64,000 nt of DNA from a candidate division WOR-3 bacterium (GCA_039803925.1 JBDRZL010000009.1:1-64000), one strand, 5' to 3'; positions 27,320 through 35,736 are shown, counted from the first letter of the stretch. Translations and numbers: made by a program. Notes: generated by a model not told the origin, from the sequence alone.

Positions 27320-28755
27320 CTCTTTTTTATAATTAAAAAAGTTATATCATCTTCAGGTTCAGCTCCACCCTTATATTCTTTTAATTTTTTAATTAATTCT
27401 TCTTTAATTCTTTCCACTTCTTTTTCCCTTGTTAAGATTTCTGAAAGAAAGTTATAAAGTTTTTCTTCACCCAAAATTTCACCCTTTTCATTTCTAATAT
27501 CCAAAAGGCCGTCAGTATAAAGGAAAAGAATATCACCACTTTCCAGTTTACCGTTTCCTTTTTGAATGAGTGATGGATACTCATCTGGTAAAATGAAGGA
27601 AAAACCAATTGGAACACCATTTGTTTTGAACCTTTCCAGTTTTTTTAAATTTGATATAAAAAGAAGAGGAGGTGTATGTCCACAGGAAGAATAAAAATAA
27701 TTACCCCTTTCCTCTAAATAAAGAAGGAAAAGTGTTAGAAACATATCATCAGGTATTTTATATCTTAAAAAAGTATGGATGTTAGAGGCAAAAGCTGAAG
27801 GACTTCTTGAGGTTTTATAATTGGAATATATAAAAGATTTTGTCATTGCCATAATAAGGGAAGAGGAAGCTCCTTTTCCGGAAACATCACCAATTACACA
27901 TATAACATGACTTATTGTTTTAAGCACATCCACATAATCTCCTCCTACATAAAAAGCTGGTTCATAATAGTAAGTTATATCATATTCATTAATTTCAGGT
28001 AATCTTTCAGGTAAAAGCATTTTCTGAATTTCCTGTGCCAGTTCTGCATCCCTTTTAAGCCTTTCCTTTTCTGTTAATTCCTTTCTGTATTCAATAAGTT
28101 TAATTCTCATTTCTTCCGCAGCTTTTGCAATTTTACCGAATTCATCCTTTGATACGATTTTAATATTTTCATCAAGTCTTCCTTCTCCAATTTTTCTTAA
28201 GGCTTCAATTATATAGTTTAAAGGTTTCAGGGATAAATGAGAAAAAAGGAATATCAAAAGGGTTCCTAAAATTAAAGATAAAGAGAAAATTAAAAAAGCA
28301 GATTTTCTAAAATCACTTTTAGCTTTTTCGAGAACTGAAAGAGAAAGTCCAAGATAGACTTTTCCTATATTTATACCCCCCATTATTATATCTTTTTCAA
28401 ATATAAGTAAATTTTCCCTTGCTTCATAAAAAGGTAATATTTCTTTTATATTTTTATCAATATCTTCATAATCTGGAGAACCTTTTATTTTACCCTGTTT
28501 ATCTACTATGTAAACAAAGGAAAGGTTTTCTTCTTTTTTTAAAGAGTAAGTTAATCTTGAAAGTTCAGCAAGGTTGTTATCAAGGATAGGTTCCTTTGCA
28601 AATCTTGCAAGAGATGAAGATAAAGAATTTCCCCTTTCTTTTATTTCTTCAATTATATATTTTTCGCCTCTTTGAGTTAGATTATCGTATATTAAATAGG
28701 AAAAGAATATGAATAAAAGAGAAAAAAGAATACTTATTTTTACTTTAAAACTCAT
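27316..28755 (-). CDS. Membrane sensor SpoIIE-type PP2C phosphatase
   Basis: This 479-residue protein has transmembrane helix 1 (7-23), an extracytoplasmic sensor (25-150), helix 2 (152-172) and HAMP (about 172-225). A SpoIIE/PP2C phosphatase domain follows (240-479) with metal-binding Asp273 (GGDYVD), Asp290 (GDVSGKG), YTDGL and the terminal DDIT. Such proteins dephosphorylate STAS anti-anti-sigma proteins. A STAS gene lies one base upstream and is the obvious substrate. The kinase (RsbW-like) needed for a full partner switch is not in the window. Confidence 0.92.
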   Translation of the reverse strand: MSFKVKISILFSLLFIFFSYLIYDNLTQRGEKYIIEEIKERGNSLSSSLARFAKEPILDNNLAELSRLTYSLKKEENLSFVYIVDKQGKIKGSPDYEDIDKNIKEILPFYEARENLLIFEKDIIMGGINIGKVYLGLSLSVLEKAKSDFRKSAFLIFSLSLILGTLLIFLFSHLSLKPLNYIIEALRKIGEGRLDENIKIVSKDEFGKIAKAAEEMRIKLIEYRKELTEKERLKRDAELAQEIQKMLLPERLPEINEYDITYYYEPAFYVGGDYVDVLKTISHVICVIGDVSGKGASSSLIMAMTKSFIYSNYKTSRSPSAFASNIHTFLRYKIPDDMFLTLFLLYLEERGNYFYSSCGHTPPLLFISNLKKLERFKTNGVPIGFSFILPDEYPSLIQKGNGKLESGDILFLYTDGLLDIRNEKGEILGEEKLYNFLSEILTREKEVERIKEELIKKLKEYKGGAEPEDDITFLIIKKR

Positions 28756-28756
28756 T

Positions 28757-29320
28757 TTATTTAAGTTTTTCCTTCAATTTCTTATAGGCAAAGAAGAGTC
28801 TTTCTTCTCTTGTTAAAAGATTCTTTTTTTTGAGTATTTCTTTAAATTCTTTTTCGGATATTTTATTTTTTGATGGACACTCCTTTATTAATTCGCTGGG
28901 TTCAATTAATGGATTTTCAATTATTTTTTCCTCAATCCAATTTTCAAGGTTAAAGGTTTCTTCAGCTTTTTCTTCTATTTTCTCTTCAAATACTGGAATA
29001 TCATATTTTTCCCTATAATCAATAAATCTGTGTAGTTCCATAATGTCAAAAATGCTTTTTATTTCAGGTTTCATACCTGTAACTATTACATTTATGTTAT
29101 CTTTTTTTGAATACACACAGAATTTTAAAAGGGCTCCGTAACCTGCGCTGGAAACATAGTCGATATCTCTATAATTTATAACTATTTCTTTTTCACCTTC
29201 CCTTTTTGCCCTTTCAAGTATTTCTTTGAATTCACTAACTGTTCTTGTATCTATTTTACCTTTTAAGTTTACATAAACTCTTTTATTTTCCTTAAATATT
29301 TTTGCTTCAAAAATTTTCAT
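28757..29320 (-). CDS. STAS-domain anti-sigma factor antagonist
   Basis: In this 187-residue protein, residues 1 to about 110 are a STAS domain of the SpoIIAA/RsbV type with the phosphorylation loop DIDYVSSAGYG (Ser57/Ser58). Residues 115-187 are an extra charged helical tail not usual in RsbV. It is the first gene of a six-gene operon with the SpoIIE phosphatase. There is no ribosome site; a TATAAT (29331-29326) lies five bases before the ATG, suggesting a leaderless transcript. Confidence 0.88.
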   Translation of the reverse strand: MKIFEAKIFKENKRVYVNLKGKIDTRTVSEFKEILERAKREGEKEIVINYRDIDYVSSAGYGALLKFCVYSKKDNINVIVTGMKPEIKSIFDIMELHRFIDYREKYDIPVFEEKIEEKAEETFNLENWIEEKIIENPLIEPSELIKECPSKNKISEKEFKEILKKKNLLTREERLFFAYKKLKEKLK

Positions 29321-29367
29321 ATTATATTATAAATGAAAATTTAAATTTTTTTCTCTTAAATTTTATT

Positions 29368-29895
29368 ATGAAGATTCTGATTACAGGAAAACCTGGTTCA
29401 GGTAAAACAACTCTTTTAAAAAGAATTTATGAAGAGCTTAAAAATTATGTTAAAGTAAGAGGCTTTTTTACAGGTGAGATAAGGGAAAAGGGCGAAAGAA
29501 TCGGTTTTTTTATAGAAAACTTTGAAGGTAAAAGGAAAATTTTTGCCCATAAGGATTTTGATTTTCCTTTGAAGGTTTCAAAATATGGAGTTAATATTAA
29601 TGCACTTCTTAAAATAGGTCTTCCTGAGATAATTAAGGCTATAGAAGAAAAATCTTTTCTTATGATAGATGAAATAGGTAAAATGGAGCTTCTTTCAGAA
29701 AATTTTCAGGAACTTGTTGAAAAGGCTTTTAATTCAGGTATAGATATAATTGCCACAATTTCAATTTCTCCTCATCCCTTTATAAAGGAAATCAAAAAAA
29801 GAGAGGATGTTAAGATTTTTGAAATTAATGAAAATAAAAGAGAGTATATTTTTAAAAGGATAAAAGAAATTTGTTTCGCGGAATTAAAAATTTGA
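29368..29895 (+). CDS. THEP1-like nucleoside-triphosphatase
   Basis: Read from the ATG at 29368 this gives 175 residues, the usual THEP1 length; an upstream ATG at 29302 would add 22 residues overlapping the STAS gene and is unlikely. Walker A is GKPGSGKTT (7-15), and the Walker B-like LMIDEIGKMELLS is characteristic of the family (KTI12/THEP1, P-loop NTPase of unclear cellular role). It has no ribosome site and TTAAAT lies six bases upstream. It ends 8 bases from the stop of the convergent coiled-coil gene. Confidence 0.88.
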   Translation: MKILITGKPGSGKTTLLKRIYEELKNYVKVRGFFTGEIREKGERIGFFIENFEGKRKIFAHKDFDFPLKVSKYGVNINALLKIGLPEIIKAIEEKSFLMIDEIGKMELLSENFQELVEKAFNSGIDIIATISISPHPFIKEIKKREDVKIFEINENKREYIFKRIKEICFAELKI

Positions 29896-29903
29896 TATTA
29901 AAA

Positions 29904-30350
29904 TTAAACTCTTTTAATAACTTCTGATAGAAGTATTTCAAGTCTTTTATTTCCTTCATCAATCATTCTCTGTGTTTCCATTATAAATTTTTCTAGTCTT
30001 TTATTTCCTTCTTCAATCATTTTTTCTGTGTTTTTTCTGCTTTCTTCAATCATTTTTTCTGTGTTTTTTCTGCTTTCTTCAATCATTTTTTCTGTGTTTT
30101 TTCTGCTTTCTTCAATCATTTTTTCTGTATCTTTTTTGCTTTCATCAATCATTTTTTCTGTATCTTTTTTGCTTTCATCAATCATCCTTTGGGTTGCTTC
30201 AATCATTTTTTGAGTTGCTTCAATCATCTTTTTTGCTCTTTCATCTTCCTTTTGTATGAGTTTATTTGTAAAATAAGAAAGGATAAGGGGTTGAATTAAA
30301 GCAAGAACTCCTAAAATAAGTGCAAGAATATTCACTGTTTCAGTTGTCAT
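29904..30350 (-). CDS. Membrane-anchored coiled-coil protein with 11-residue repeats
   Basis: In this 148-residue protein a single transmembrane helix (about 7-28) is followed by a long coiled coil. It is built from two 7-residue units (KMIEATQ type) and then tandem 11-residue units: RMIDESKKDTE, KMIDESKKDTE, three identical KMIEESRKNTE, and KMIEEGNKRLE. Such hendecads form slightly right-handed coils. The function is unknown; it could be a spacer or tether at the membrane. No ribosome site; a TAAAAT sits six bases before the ATG. Confidence 0.75.
   Translation of the reverse strand: MTTETVNILALILGVLALIQPLILSYFTNKLIQKEDERAKKMIEATQKMIEATQRMIDESKKDTEKMIDESKKDTEKMIEESRKNTEKMIEESRKNTEKMIEESRKNTEKMIEEGNKRLEKFIMETQRMIDEGNKRLEILLSEVIKRV
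30011..30175 (-). repeat. Five tandem 33-bp coding repeats
   Basis: Units of exactly 33 bases start at 30011, 30044, 30077, 30110 and 30143. The first three are identical, and the last two differ at a few positions. They encode the 11-residue coiled-coil units of the surrounding gene. Identical neighbouring copies indicate recent slippage or unequal recombination, so copy number may vary between strains. Confidence 0.9.
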
Positions 30351-30403
30351 ATTTTAATTTTAAAATGAAGATTTATATAAAATCAAATTAAAGGAGCAGA
30401 GTT

Positions 30404-30868
30404 TTATACCCCTTGAGAAGATCCTTCTTTTATATCAAAAACTAAAACAAGGGATTTTGAGCTTCTTAATACATAAAGGTTATTTTTTTCTTGGGAGAAT
30501 TTAAATTTTCCTTAACTGAGATACTGCTTTCAAACTTTAAAATGAATGCATATTTATATCCTAAATATGTTCCCTGATAATAAGCACCACCACCTGGATC
30601 TTGTTTTGAAAAATCAGTTGAAGAAGTCCATCCTGTTACAAAAACATTACCATATACATCTTTTGTTATTGAATAGCCTAAATCATATCTACTTTTTTCA
30701 TAATAAGTAGCCCATATAAGTCCAAGGGGCGGGTCTATAACTAAATTTGATTTATAGTTATAATTTTTAACATTATAGGTAATTACCCCTTTTTTATCTA
30801 TCTTATAAGAAACATAAACAGGATTTCCCTCTTTATAAGATATAATCTCTCTTTCCCCCTTATTACAA
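30404..30868 (-). pseudogene. Remnant of an SBBP beta-propeller repeat protein
   Basis: The minus strand reads an open frame from the tRNA flank to a TAA near 30467. It includes VIDPPLGLIWATYYEKS, DVYGNVFVTGWTSSTDF and a closing YAFILKF, the signature of SBBP (seven-bladed propeller) repeat proteins that are normally several hundred residues long and secreted. There is no start codon or signal peptide; the frame simply stops being recognisable at the 3' end of the tRNA-Pro gene. After the TAA, a +1 frame continues (NLYVLRSS) to a TAA at 30404, consistent with decay. The rest of the 30351-31210 gap holds only the tRNA and no convincing gene. Confidence 0.7.
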
Positions 30869-30870
30869 AA

Positions 30871-30945
30871 TCGGGGAGAGGGGATTTGAACCCCTGACCT
30901 CCTGGTCCCGAACCAGGCGCGCTAACCGGTCTGCGCTACTCCCCG
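30871..30945 (-). tRNA. tRNA-Pro (anticodon CGG)
   Basis: A 75-base cloverleaf reads on the minus strand. The acceptor stem CGGGGAG pairs with CTCCCCG, the anticodon stem CCTGG/CCAGG encloses the loop TTCGGGA with anticodon CGG, and the T arm contains GGTTCAAATCC. The discriminator base is A. CCA is not encoded (the following bases are TTTTG), so it must be added post-transcriptionally. Confidence 0.97.
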
Positions 30946-30957
30946 TCTTTTTATTTT

Positions 30958-30963
30958 ATTATA
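30958..30963 (-). promoter_or_regulatory. -10 element for the tRNA-Pro gene
   Basis: TATAAT on the minus strand lies 12 bases upstream of the tRNA 5' end, giving a start site about 5-6 bases before the mature tRNA. No good -35 match is visible 17 bases further up (AATAGA). The stretch beyond, 30964-31210, contains a start-less open frame (30959-31132) and a 14-bp palindrome at 31172-31185 downstream of porB, but nothing I can name. Confidence 0.5.
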
Positions 30964-31210
30964 TCCTGTATAATAAATTCTCTATTTGCTTTTGTAAGGA
31001 AAATGAATTATTTTCAAGTTCAAGAAATATACTGAAACCTTTCATTTTTTCCCTTAAATTTTTATTAGCCTTTTTTTTCCCATCATTTAAAATAATGCAA
31101 TAAACATTCCTTTTTTTCTTTTGGAGCCCTTTTTACGAAAATTTTTCTCTTATATGTACTAAAATAATTTGAATTTTGCAAAATTTTGTGTATTTTAAGT
31201 TACATTAAAT

Positions 31211-32137
31211 TTATCTATAAACTCCCCTTTTTATATTATCTGTTGTTCCAAAAGTTCTTTTATGTTCTTCGAGCAATTTTTCAAAATATGAATCTACTAT
31301 TTTCTGGATTTCATTTATTTCTTCTTCCTTTAAATGTTTGAATCTTCCTTGAATCTGAAAATATTCCTTTAAAGGGAGCCCCTTTGGCATATAATTTATT
31401 TTAACTTTATCACCATCTTCTACTTCATATAAGGGGAAAAATTTCGTTTCAACTGCAAGTCTTGATGCCTTTATTGTAAGTTCAGAATCCATTCTCCATC
31501 CAGGAGGGCATGGAGCAAGAACATGTATGAATCTTGTTCCTTTTATTTCTTTAGCTTTTTTTACCTTATTATAAAGGTCAAGGGGAAAGGCAACTGTTGC
31601 TGTCGCAATATAGGGAATTCTATGTGCTCTCATAATCTCAACTATATTCTTTTTAGGTCTTGGATTAGGACTTTCAAAAGGTGTTGTGGTTGTCCATGCT
31701 TTATAAGGAGTTGCCCCTGACCTCTGAATACCTGTATTCATGTAAGCCTCATTATCGTAACAAATATAAAGAATGTCTTCATTTCTTTCCGCTGCTCCAG
31801 ATAATGCCTGAAGCCCAATATCAAAAGTTCCTCCATCACCTGCGAAGGCAAGGACATTTATATCAGTCTTACCTCTAATATTTAGTCCTGCTCTTATTCC
31901 GGTTGCAGTTGCTGCTGCTGTTTCAAAGGCAGTATGAAAAACTGGAACATTAAGAGAGTGGTATGGATAAGGTCCATCAATTATTGTCCAACAGCAAGCT
32001 GGAATAGTAGTAATAGTATTTTTACCCAAAGCTCTTAAAACATGCCTCATTATTATAACTGCACCACAACCCTGGCATGATAAAACACCGGGATTTAAAA
32101 CTTCTTCCTGTAAAAGTTCTTTCCATTCAAAAGCCAT
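31211..32137 (-). CDS. porB: Pyruvate:ferredoxin oxidoreductase beta subunit
   Basis: This 308-residue thiamine-diphosphate-binding subunit contributes to oxidative decarboxylation of pyruvate to acetyl-CoA. The TPP motif runs from AFAGDGGTFDIG to YDNEAYMNTG, and the N-terminal CQGCGA and later Cys pair supply the proximal [4Fe-4S] ligands. Substrate could be another 2-oxoacid, but the sequence looks PorB-like. It is the last gene of the four-gene por operon, with AAGGAGG upstream. Confidence 0.93.
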   Translation of the reverse strand: MAFEWKELLQEEVLNPGVLSCQGCGAVIIMRHVLRALGKNTITTIPACCWTIIDGPYPYHSLNVPVFHTAFETAAATATGIRAGLNIRGKTDINVLAFAGDGGTFDIGLQALSGAAERNEDILYICYDNEAYMNTGIQRSGATPYKAWTTTTPFESPNPRPKKNIVEIMRAHRIPYIATATVAFPLDLYNKVKKAKEIKGTRFIHVLAPCPPGWRMDSELTIKASRLAVETKFFPLYEVEDGDKVKINYMPKGLPLKEYFQIQGRFKHLKEEEINEIQKIVDSYFEKLLEEHKRTFGTTDNIKRGVYR

Positions 32138-32148
32138 TTTTTCCCTCC

Positions 32149-33348
32149 TTATAAGTTTATATTTTCTTCCTTTAATCCCCAGAAAATAATATCCTCGGAA
32201 GTTTTTCTTTTTTCTGCATCTTTTATTATCCCATAAACATCAGAAGGTGTTATATCCCTTCCTCCAAGACCTACAATATATCCAATGAGTTTTGGTTTTT
32301 TTCTTGATGTGTAAAGGGAAGACCTTATTTCATTAAAGAAAACACCACCAAGCCCAAAGGATATATTTCTATCCAGAACAATAACTTTTTTTCTTCCTTC
32401 AAGGAGTTCTCTTACTTTATGGAAGGGGAAGGGTCTTAAAACTCTTATTCTCAATACACCGATTTTTTTATTTTCATTTTTTCTTATTTCATTTACAGTA
32501 TATTTAACAGTTGAGGAAATTGCTCCAGAACTCACAATTACGATTTCAGCATCATCCATCATAAATTCCTCAACAAGTCCCCATCTCCTTCCGAATTTTT
32601 CTTCAAATTCTTCACCGGCTTTTTCAATTTCATAAAGTGCCATTTCCATAGCTTTTTGAATTTTATAGCGAAATTCCATATAGGGACCTGAAGGAGAAAC
32701 AACTGCACCTATTGCAAAGGGATTTTCAGTAGAAAGTGCCCAGGGCAAATTAAGAGGTGGCAAAAATTCATCCACTTCTTCCTGAGCAGGTATTTCAACT
32801 GGTTCAGCAGTATGGGACAAAATAAAGGCATCAAGAACAATCATTGTAGGAAGAAAAACTCTTTCTGAAACCTTGTAGGCAAGTATAACAGAATCAAGAA
32901 CTTCTTGGTTGGATTCACAGTAAATCTGCATCCAACCTGTATCTCTCTGGGAAATTGTATCGTTCTGATCAGACCATATTGACCATGGAGCCCCAACAGC
33001 TCTATTAATTGCTGCCATGACAATTGGCAATCTATCACCTGCTGCCCAGTGTAAAAGTTCATGCATTAAAAGTAATCCCTGTGAAGAGGTTGCTGTGAAA
33101 GTTCTTGCTCCAGTTATACTTGCACCGATGCAAACAGCCATTGCTGAATGTTCTGATTCAACATTCACAAAAGTTGCATTTAATTCCTTTTTACCACACA
33201 TTTCTGAGAGAAGTTCCACAACCTGAGTTTGTGGTGTTATTGGATAGGCTGATATAACCTCTACCCTTGATAACTTAACACCATAAGAAACTGCATGATT
33301 GCCATATAAAACTTTTTTTGTTTTCTTCTCAATTTTTAATTTTTCCAT
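32149..33348 (-). CDS. porA: Pyruvate:ferredoxin oxidoreductase alpha subunit
   Basis: This 399-residue subunit contains the pyrimidine-binding domain of the TPP enzyme. Recognisable segments are VISAYPITPQTQVVE, FVNVESEHSAMA, GARTFTATSSQGLLLMHE and the DRNISFGLGG region near residue 330. Length matches the separate alpha subunit of four-subunit PORs. It is preceded by AAAGGGGAT and followed 11 bases later by porB. Confidence 0.94.
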   Translation of the reverse strand: MEKLKIEKKTKKVLYGNHAVSYGVKLSRVEVISAYPITPQTQVVELLSEMCGKKELNATFVNVESEHSAMAVCIGASITGARTFTATSSQGLLLMHELLHWAAGDRLPIVMAAINRAVGAPWSIWSDQNDTISQRDTGWMQIYCESNQEVLDSVILAYKVSERVFLPTMIVLDAFILSHTAEPVEIPAQEEVDEFLPPLNLPWALSTENPFAIGAVVSPSGPYMEFRYKIQKAMEMALYEIEKAGEEFEEKFGRRWGLVEEFMMDDAEIVIVSSGAISSTVKYTVNEIRKNENKKIGVLRIRVLRPFPFHKVRELLEGRKKVIVLDRNISFGLGGVFFNEIRSSLYTSRKKPKLIGYIVGLGGRDITPSDVYGIIKDAEKRKTSEDIIFWGLKEENINL

Positions 33349-33367
33349 TTTTAATCCCCTTTCTTTT

Positions 33368-35032
33368 TTAAACCATCTGAATTATTCCCCTTGGACACTC
33401 TCTTGCACAAATACCACAACCTTTACAAAAATCATAATCTACAGAGGGTCTGTTATCCATCCATAATATTGACATATCAGGACAGTAAACAAAACAATTT
33501 CCACAGGAATTACAATAACCACAGGAGAAACACCTTTTTGCTTCCTTTATAGCCATTTCTTCTTGTAAAGTTTTTACTTCCTCATCAAAGGTTTGTATTC
33601 TTTCTTCTACAGATAGCTCAACAGGATGAACTGCTTTTTCTTTATCAAAGTATTCAGTGTTTATTAGCATAAAGGAAACAGTTTTTGGCGGAACCTCCCT
33701 TACATTTATATCTTCACCTTTTAGAAATCTATCAATACTTTCAGCAGCTTTTTGAGCCCAGGATTCAGCCTCAACAACTGTTGAAGGACCCTGAATAAAA
33801 TCTCCACCAGCAAAAACACCTTTAACTTTCATAGCTCCTGTCTTTTTATCAGCAAAAGGCCACCCATCATCACCAAGATATTCGGAAGGTAAAGCGCTTC
33901 TATCAGCCTCCTCACCTATTGCTTTTATTACAAAATCATACTCCTCTTCATAAACTGCGCCATCAATGGGAATTGGTCTTCTTCTTCCTGAAGAATCAGG
34001 TTCTCCAAGTTGCATCTTTTGAAGAGTTAAAACTATTTTATCATTCTTCTTCTGAGCTTTTATCGGAAGAACTAAAAGATGAAATGGAATCCCATCGCTT
34101 TTTGCTTTTTCTCTTTCTTCTTCAAGAGCTGGCATTTCTGCTTCAGTTCTCCTGTAAAGTATTTCAGGATTTGCCTTAATTCTTTTTAGTGTTCTCACAA
34201 CATCCATTGCTACATTACCTGCTCCTATACAGGCTACTTTTTTGCCTATGAATTTTGAGATATCTTTCCCTTCATTAACTTCCTTTAAAAAATGTAATCC
34301 TGAGAGCATTAAATCCTCACCCTCAATTTTCATTTTCTTTTCCACCCATGCTCCAATAGCAATAAAGATAGCATCAAATTTATCCCTAAGTTCATCTATG
34401 GAAAAGTCTTTTCCGAGTGCTTTATTTGTTTCAATTTTTATTCCCATTTTATAAAGCATATCAAACTCTCTATCCAAAATATCCTTAGGTAATCTGTAAG
34501 AAGGTATTCCATACCTTAATACTCCACCAGGAAGAGATTCTCTTTCATAAATTAAAACAGAGTGTCCCTTTCTCCTTAAAAAGTAAGAAGCAGCCATTCC
34601 AGCTGGTCCAGAACCTATCACTAATATCTTTTTACCTGTATCCGAAGGAATTTCCTTAACTTTATATCCCCTATTAAGGATATAATCACCTACGAATCTT
34701 TCCAATTCTCTTATTGAAATTCTTTCATCAAACCTTTTTCTGTTACATCCGATCTGGCAAAATGCAGGGCAAACTCTTCCTGTTATAGCTGGAAAGGGGT
34801 TTTTTTCAAGTAAAATATCAGCTGCTCTATCCAGGTTTTTTTCAATAATATGGAAAAAATACTGAGGAATTTTTGTACTTATAGGGCATGCTTTTGAACA
34901 AGGGGCAGCTTTATCTTCTATTACAGGTTTTAAATTTTTCCATGAACCTGTTTTTAAAACCCTTGTAGAACCAGTTGAAAGAGCAATCTCTGGTAATTCA
35001 TTGATATCTTTATAAGAAATTCTTTTATCCAT
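33368..35032 (-). CDS. GltD-like NAD(P)/FAD oxidoreductase fused to PorD ferredoxin
   Basis: In this 554-residue protein, residues 1 to about 130 are the Fe-S N-domain of glutamate synthase small subunits (ACPISTKIPQYF, RVCPAFCQIGC). Residues 134-450 hold the FAD (GSGPAGMAASYF) and NADPH (GAGNVAMDVVRT) folds. The last about 60 residues are a two-cluster ferredoxin (CGYCNSCGNCFVYCP and CKGCGICARECP) of PorD type. It sits where porD is expected, between porG and porA, so it likely couples pyruvate oxidation to NAD(P)(H). Confidence 0.9.
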   Translation of the reverse strand: MDKRISYKDINELPEIALSTGSTRVLKTGSWKNLKPVIEDKAAPCSKACPISTKIPQYFFHIIEKNLDRAADILLEKNPFPAITGRVCPAFCQIGCNRKRFDERISIRELERFVGDYILNRGYKVKEIPSDTGKKILVIGSGPAGMAASYFLRRKGHSVLIYERESLPGGVLRYGIPSYRLPKDILDREFDMLYKMGIKIETNKALGKDFSIDELRDKFDAIFIAIGAWVEKKMKIEGEDLMLSGLHFLKEVNEGKDISKFIGKKVACIGAGNVAMDVVRTLKRIKANPEILYRRTEAEMPALEEEREKAKSDGIPFHLLVLPIKAQKKNDKIVLTLQKMQLGEPDSSGRRRPIPIDGAVYEEEYDFVIKAIGEEADRSALPSEYLGDDGWPFADKKTGAMKVKGVFAGGDFIQGPSTVVEAESWAQKAAESIDRFLKGEDINVREVPPKTVSFMLINTEYFDKEKAVHPVELSVEERIQTFDEEVKTLQEEMAIKEAKRCFSCGYCNSCGNCFVYCPDMSILWMDNRPSVDYDFCKGCGICARECPRGIIQMV

Positions 35033-35044
35033 TTTTCACCTCCT

Positions 35045-35602
35045 TTATAATCCTTTTACACTTTGAAAGGCTTCTTCAGCAGCTTTAATATTTTCTTCTT
35101 TCTTAACAGAAACTTCTTCTTCTATCGCATATTTTAATTCTTCAAGCCCAAAAATTTTGCTTACCTTTGCAAGGGCTCCCAAAATTGAGGTATTCACAAT
35201 TGGTTGAGTTCTTGACCCAAGCTTGTACTTAACAGCAATTTCTGTGGCATCAACTGTATAAACCTTAAAATTTCCTTTAAAATTAAAATCTTCTGGATTT
35301 TTAGGTGAATTTATTATTATTTTACCATTTTCTTTTAAACCCTCTGTAACATCTATCATTTCAAGAAGTGATGTATCAAGAATTACAATAATATCAGGGC
35401 TATATATATTACATCTTAAAAAAAGTTTTTCATCAGGATTAAAGACTCTTAAAAAAGCTGTTACAGGTGCTCCTCTACGTTCAACTCCAAACTGGGGAAA
35501 GGCAAGGGGATAGTAGCCTCCTTTAAAAGCCGCTATTGCACTTACCTTTGAAGCTACTACTGCCCCCTGACCTCCCCTCCCATGAAATCTAATTTCAATC
35601 AT
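35045..35602 (-). CDS. porG: Pyruvate:ferredoxin oxidoreductase gamma subunit
   Basis: This 185-residue subunit starts [17 protein letters not shown], the classical gamma-subunit beginning. The ATG at 35602 is chosen because a strong AGGAGGG site lies 8-9 bases before it; a longer frame from a TTG at 35626 would place the ribosome site inside the coding region. It is the first gene of the por operon, behind a good promoter and a leader with two palindromes. Confidence 0.93.
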
Positions 35603-35630
35603 TTTAAAATCCCTCCTTTTTTTCAAATTT

Positions 35631-35656
35631 AAATCCGGATTTGAACCCTAAGGGTG
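35631..35656. promoter_or_regulatory. Paired palindromes in the por leader
   Basis: AAATCCGGATTT (35631-35642, perfect 12-bp palindrome) and ACCCTAAGGGT (35646-35656, 5-bp arms around one base) lie between the por promoter start site and the porG ribosome site. They could be operator sites for a dimeric regulator, or a small leader hairpin. No regulator gene is adjacent. Confidence 0.4.
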
Positions 35657-35668
35657 AAATTTTTTAAA

Positions 35669-35697
35669 ATTATATGATTTTATTTAATTTTTTTCAA
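35669..35697 (-). promoter_or_regulatory. Promoter of the por operon
   Basis: On the minus strand TTGAAA (35697-35692) and TATAAT (35674-35669) are 17 bases apart. The inferred start near 35662 gives a leader of about 60 bases before porG. Confidence 0.75.
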
Positions 35698-35706
35698 GTT
35701 TAAATA

Positions 35707-35736
35707 TTGATAAAGCTTTAGTTTTTCTATTATAAT
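35707..35736 (+). promoter_or_regulatory. Promoter of secD-secF
   Basis: TTGATA (35707-35712) and TATAAT (35731-35736) are separated by 18 bases on the plus strand, about 64 bases before the secD GTG. It is back to back with the por promoter, whose -35 lies only ten bases away. Confidence 0.7.

Noticed and set aside
29302-29367. Upstream start for the THEP1-like gene
   Set aside because: The extra 22 residues overlap the STAS gene start and are not part of the family; the GKPGSGKTT region fits a start at 29368.
30011-30175. Regular repeats that could suggest a CRISPR array
   Set aside because: Units are contiguous 33-mers without spacers and stay in frame as 11-residue coiled-coil units.
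30959-31132. Open frame on the minus strand upstream of the tRNA (about 57 codons)
   Set aside because: It has no start codon apart from an internal ATG that leaves 28 residues, no ribosome site, and no recognisable family; it could be a remnant but cannot be supported.
31172-31185. AATTTTGCAAAATT palindrome downstream of porB as a terminator
   Set aside because: It is AT-rich, has no loop to speak of and no U-tract on the minus strand, so a terminator role cannot be supported.
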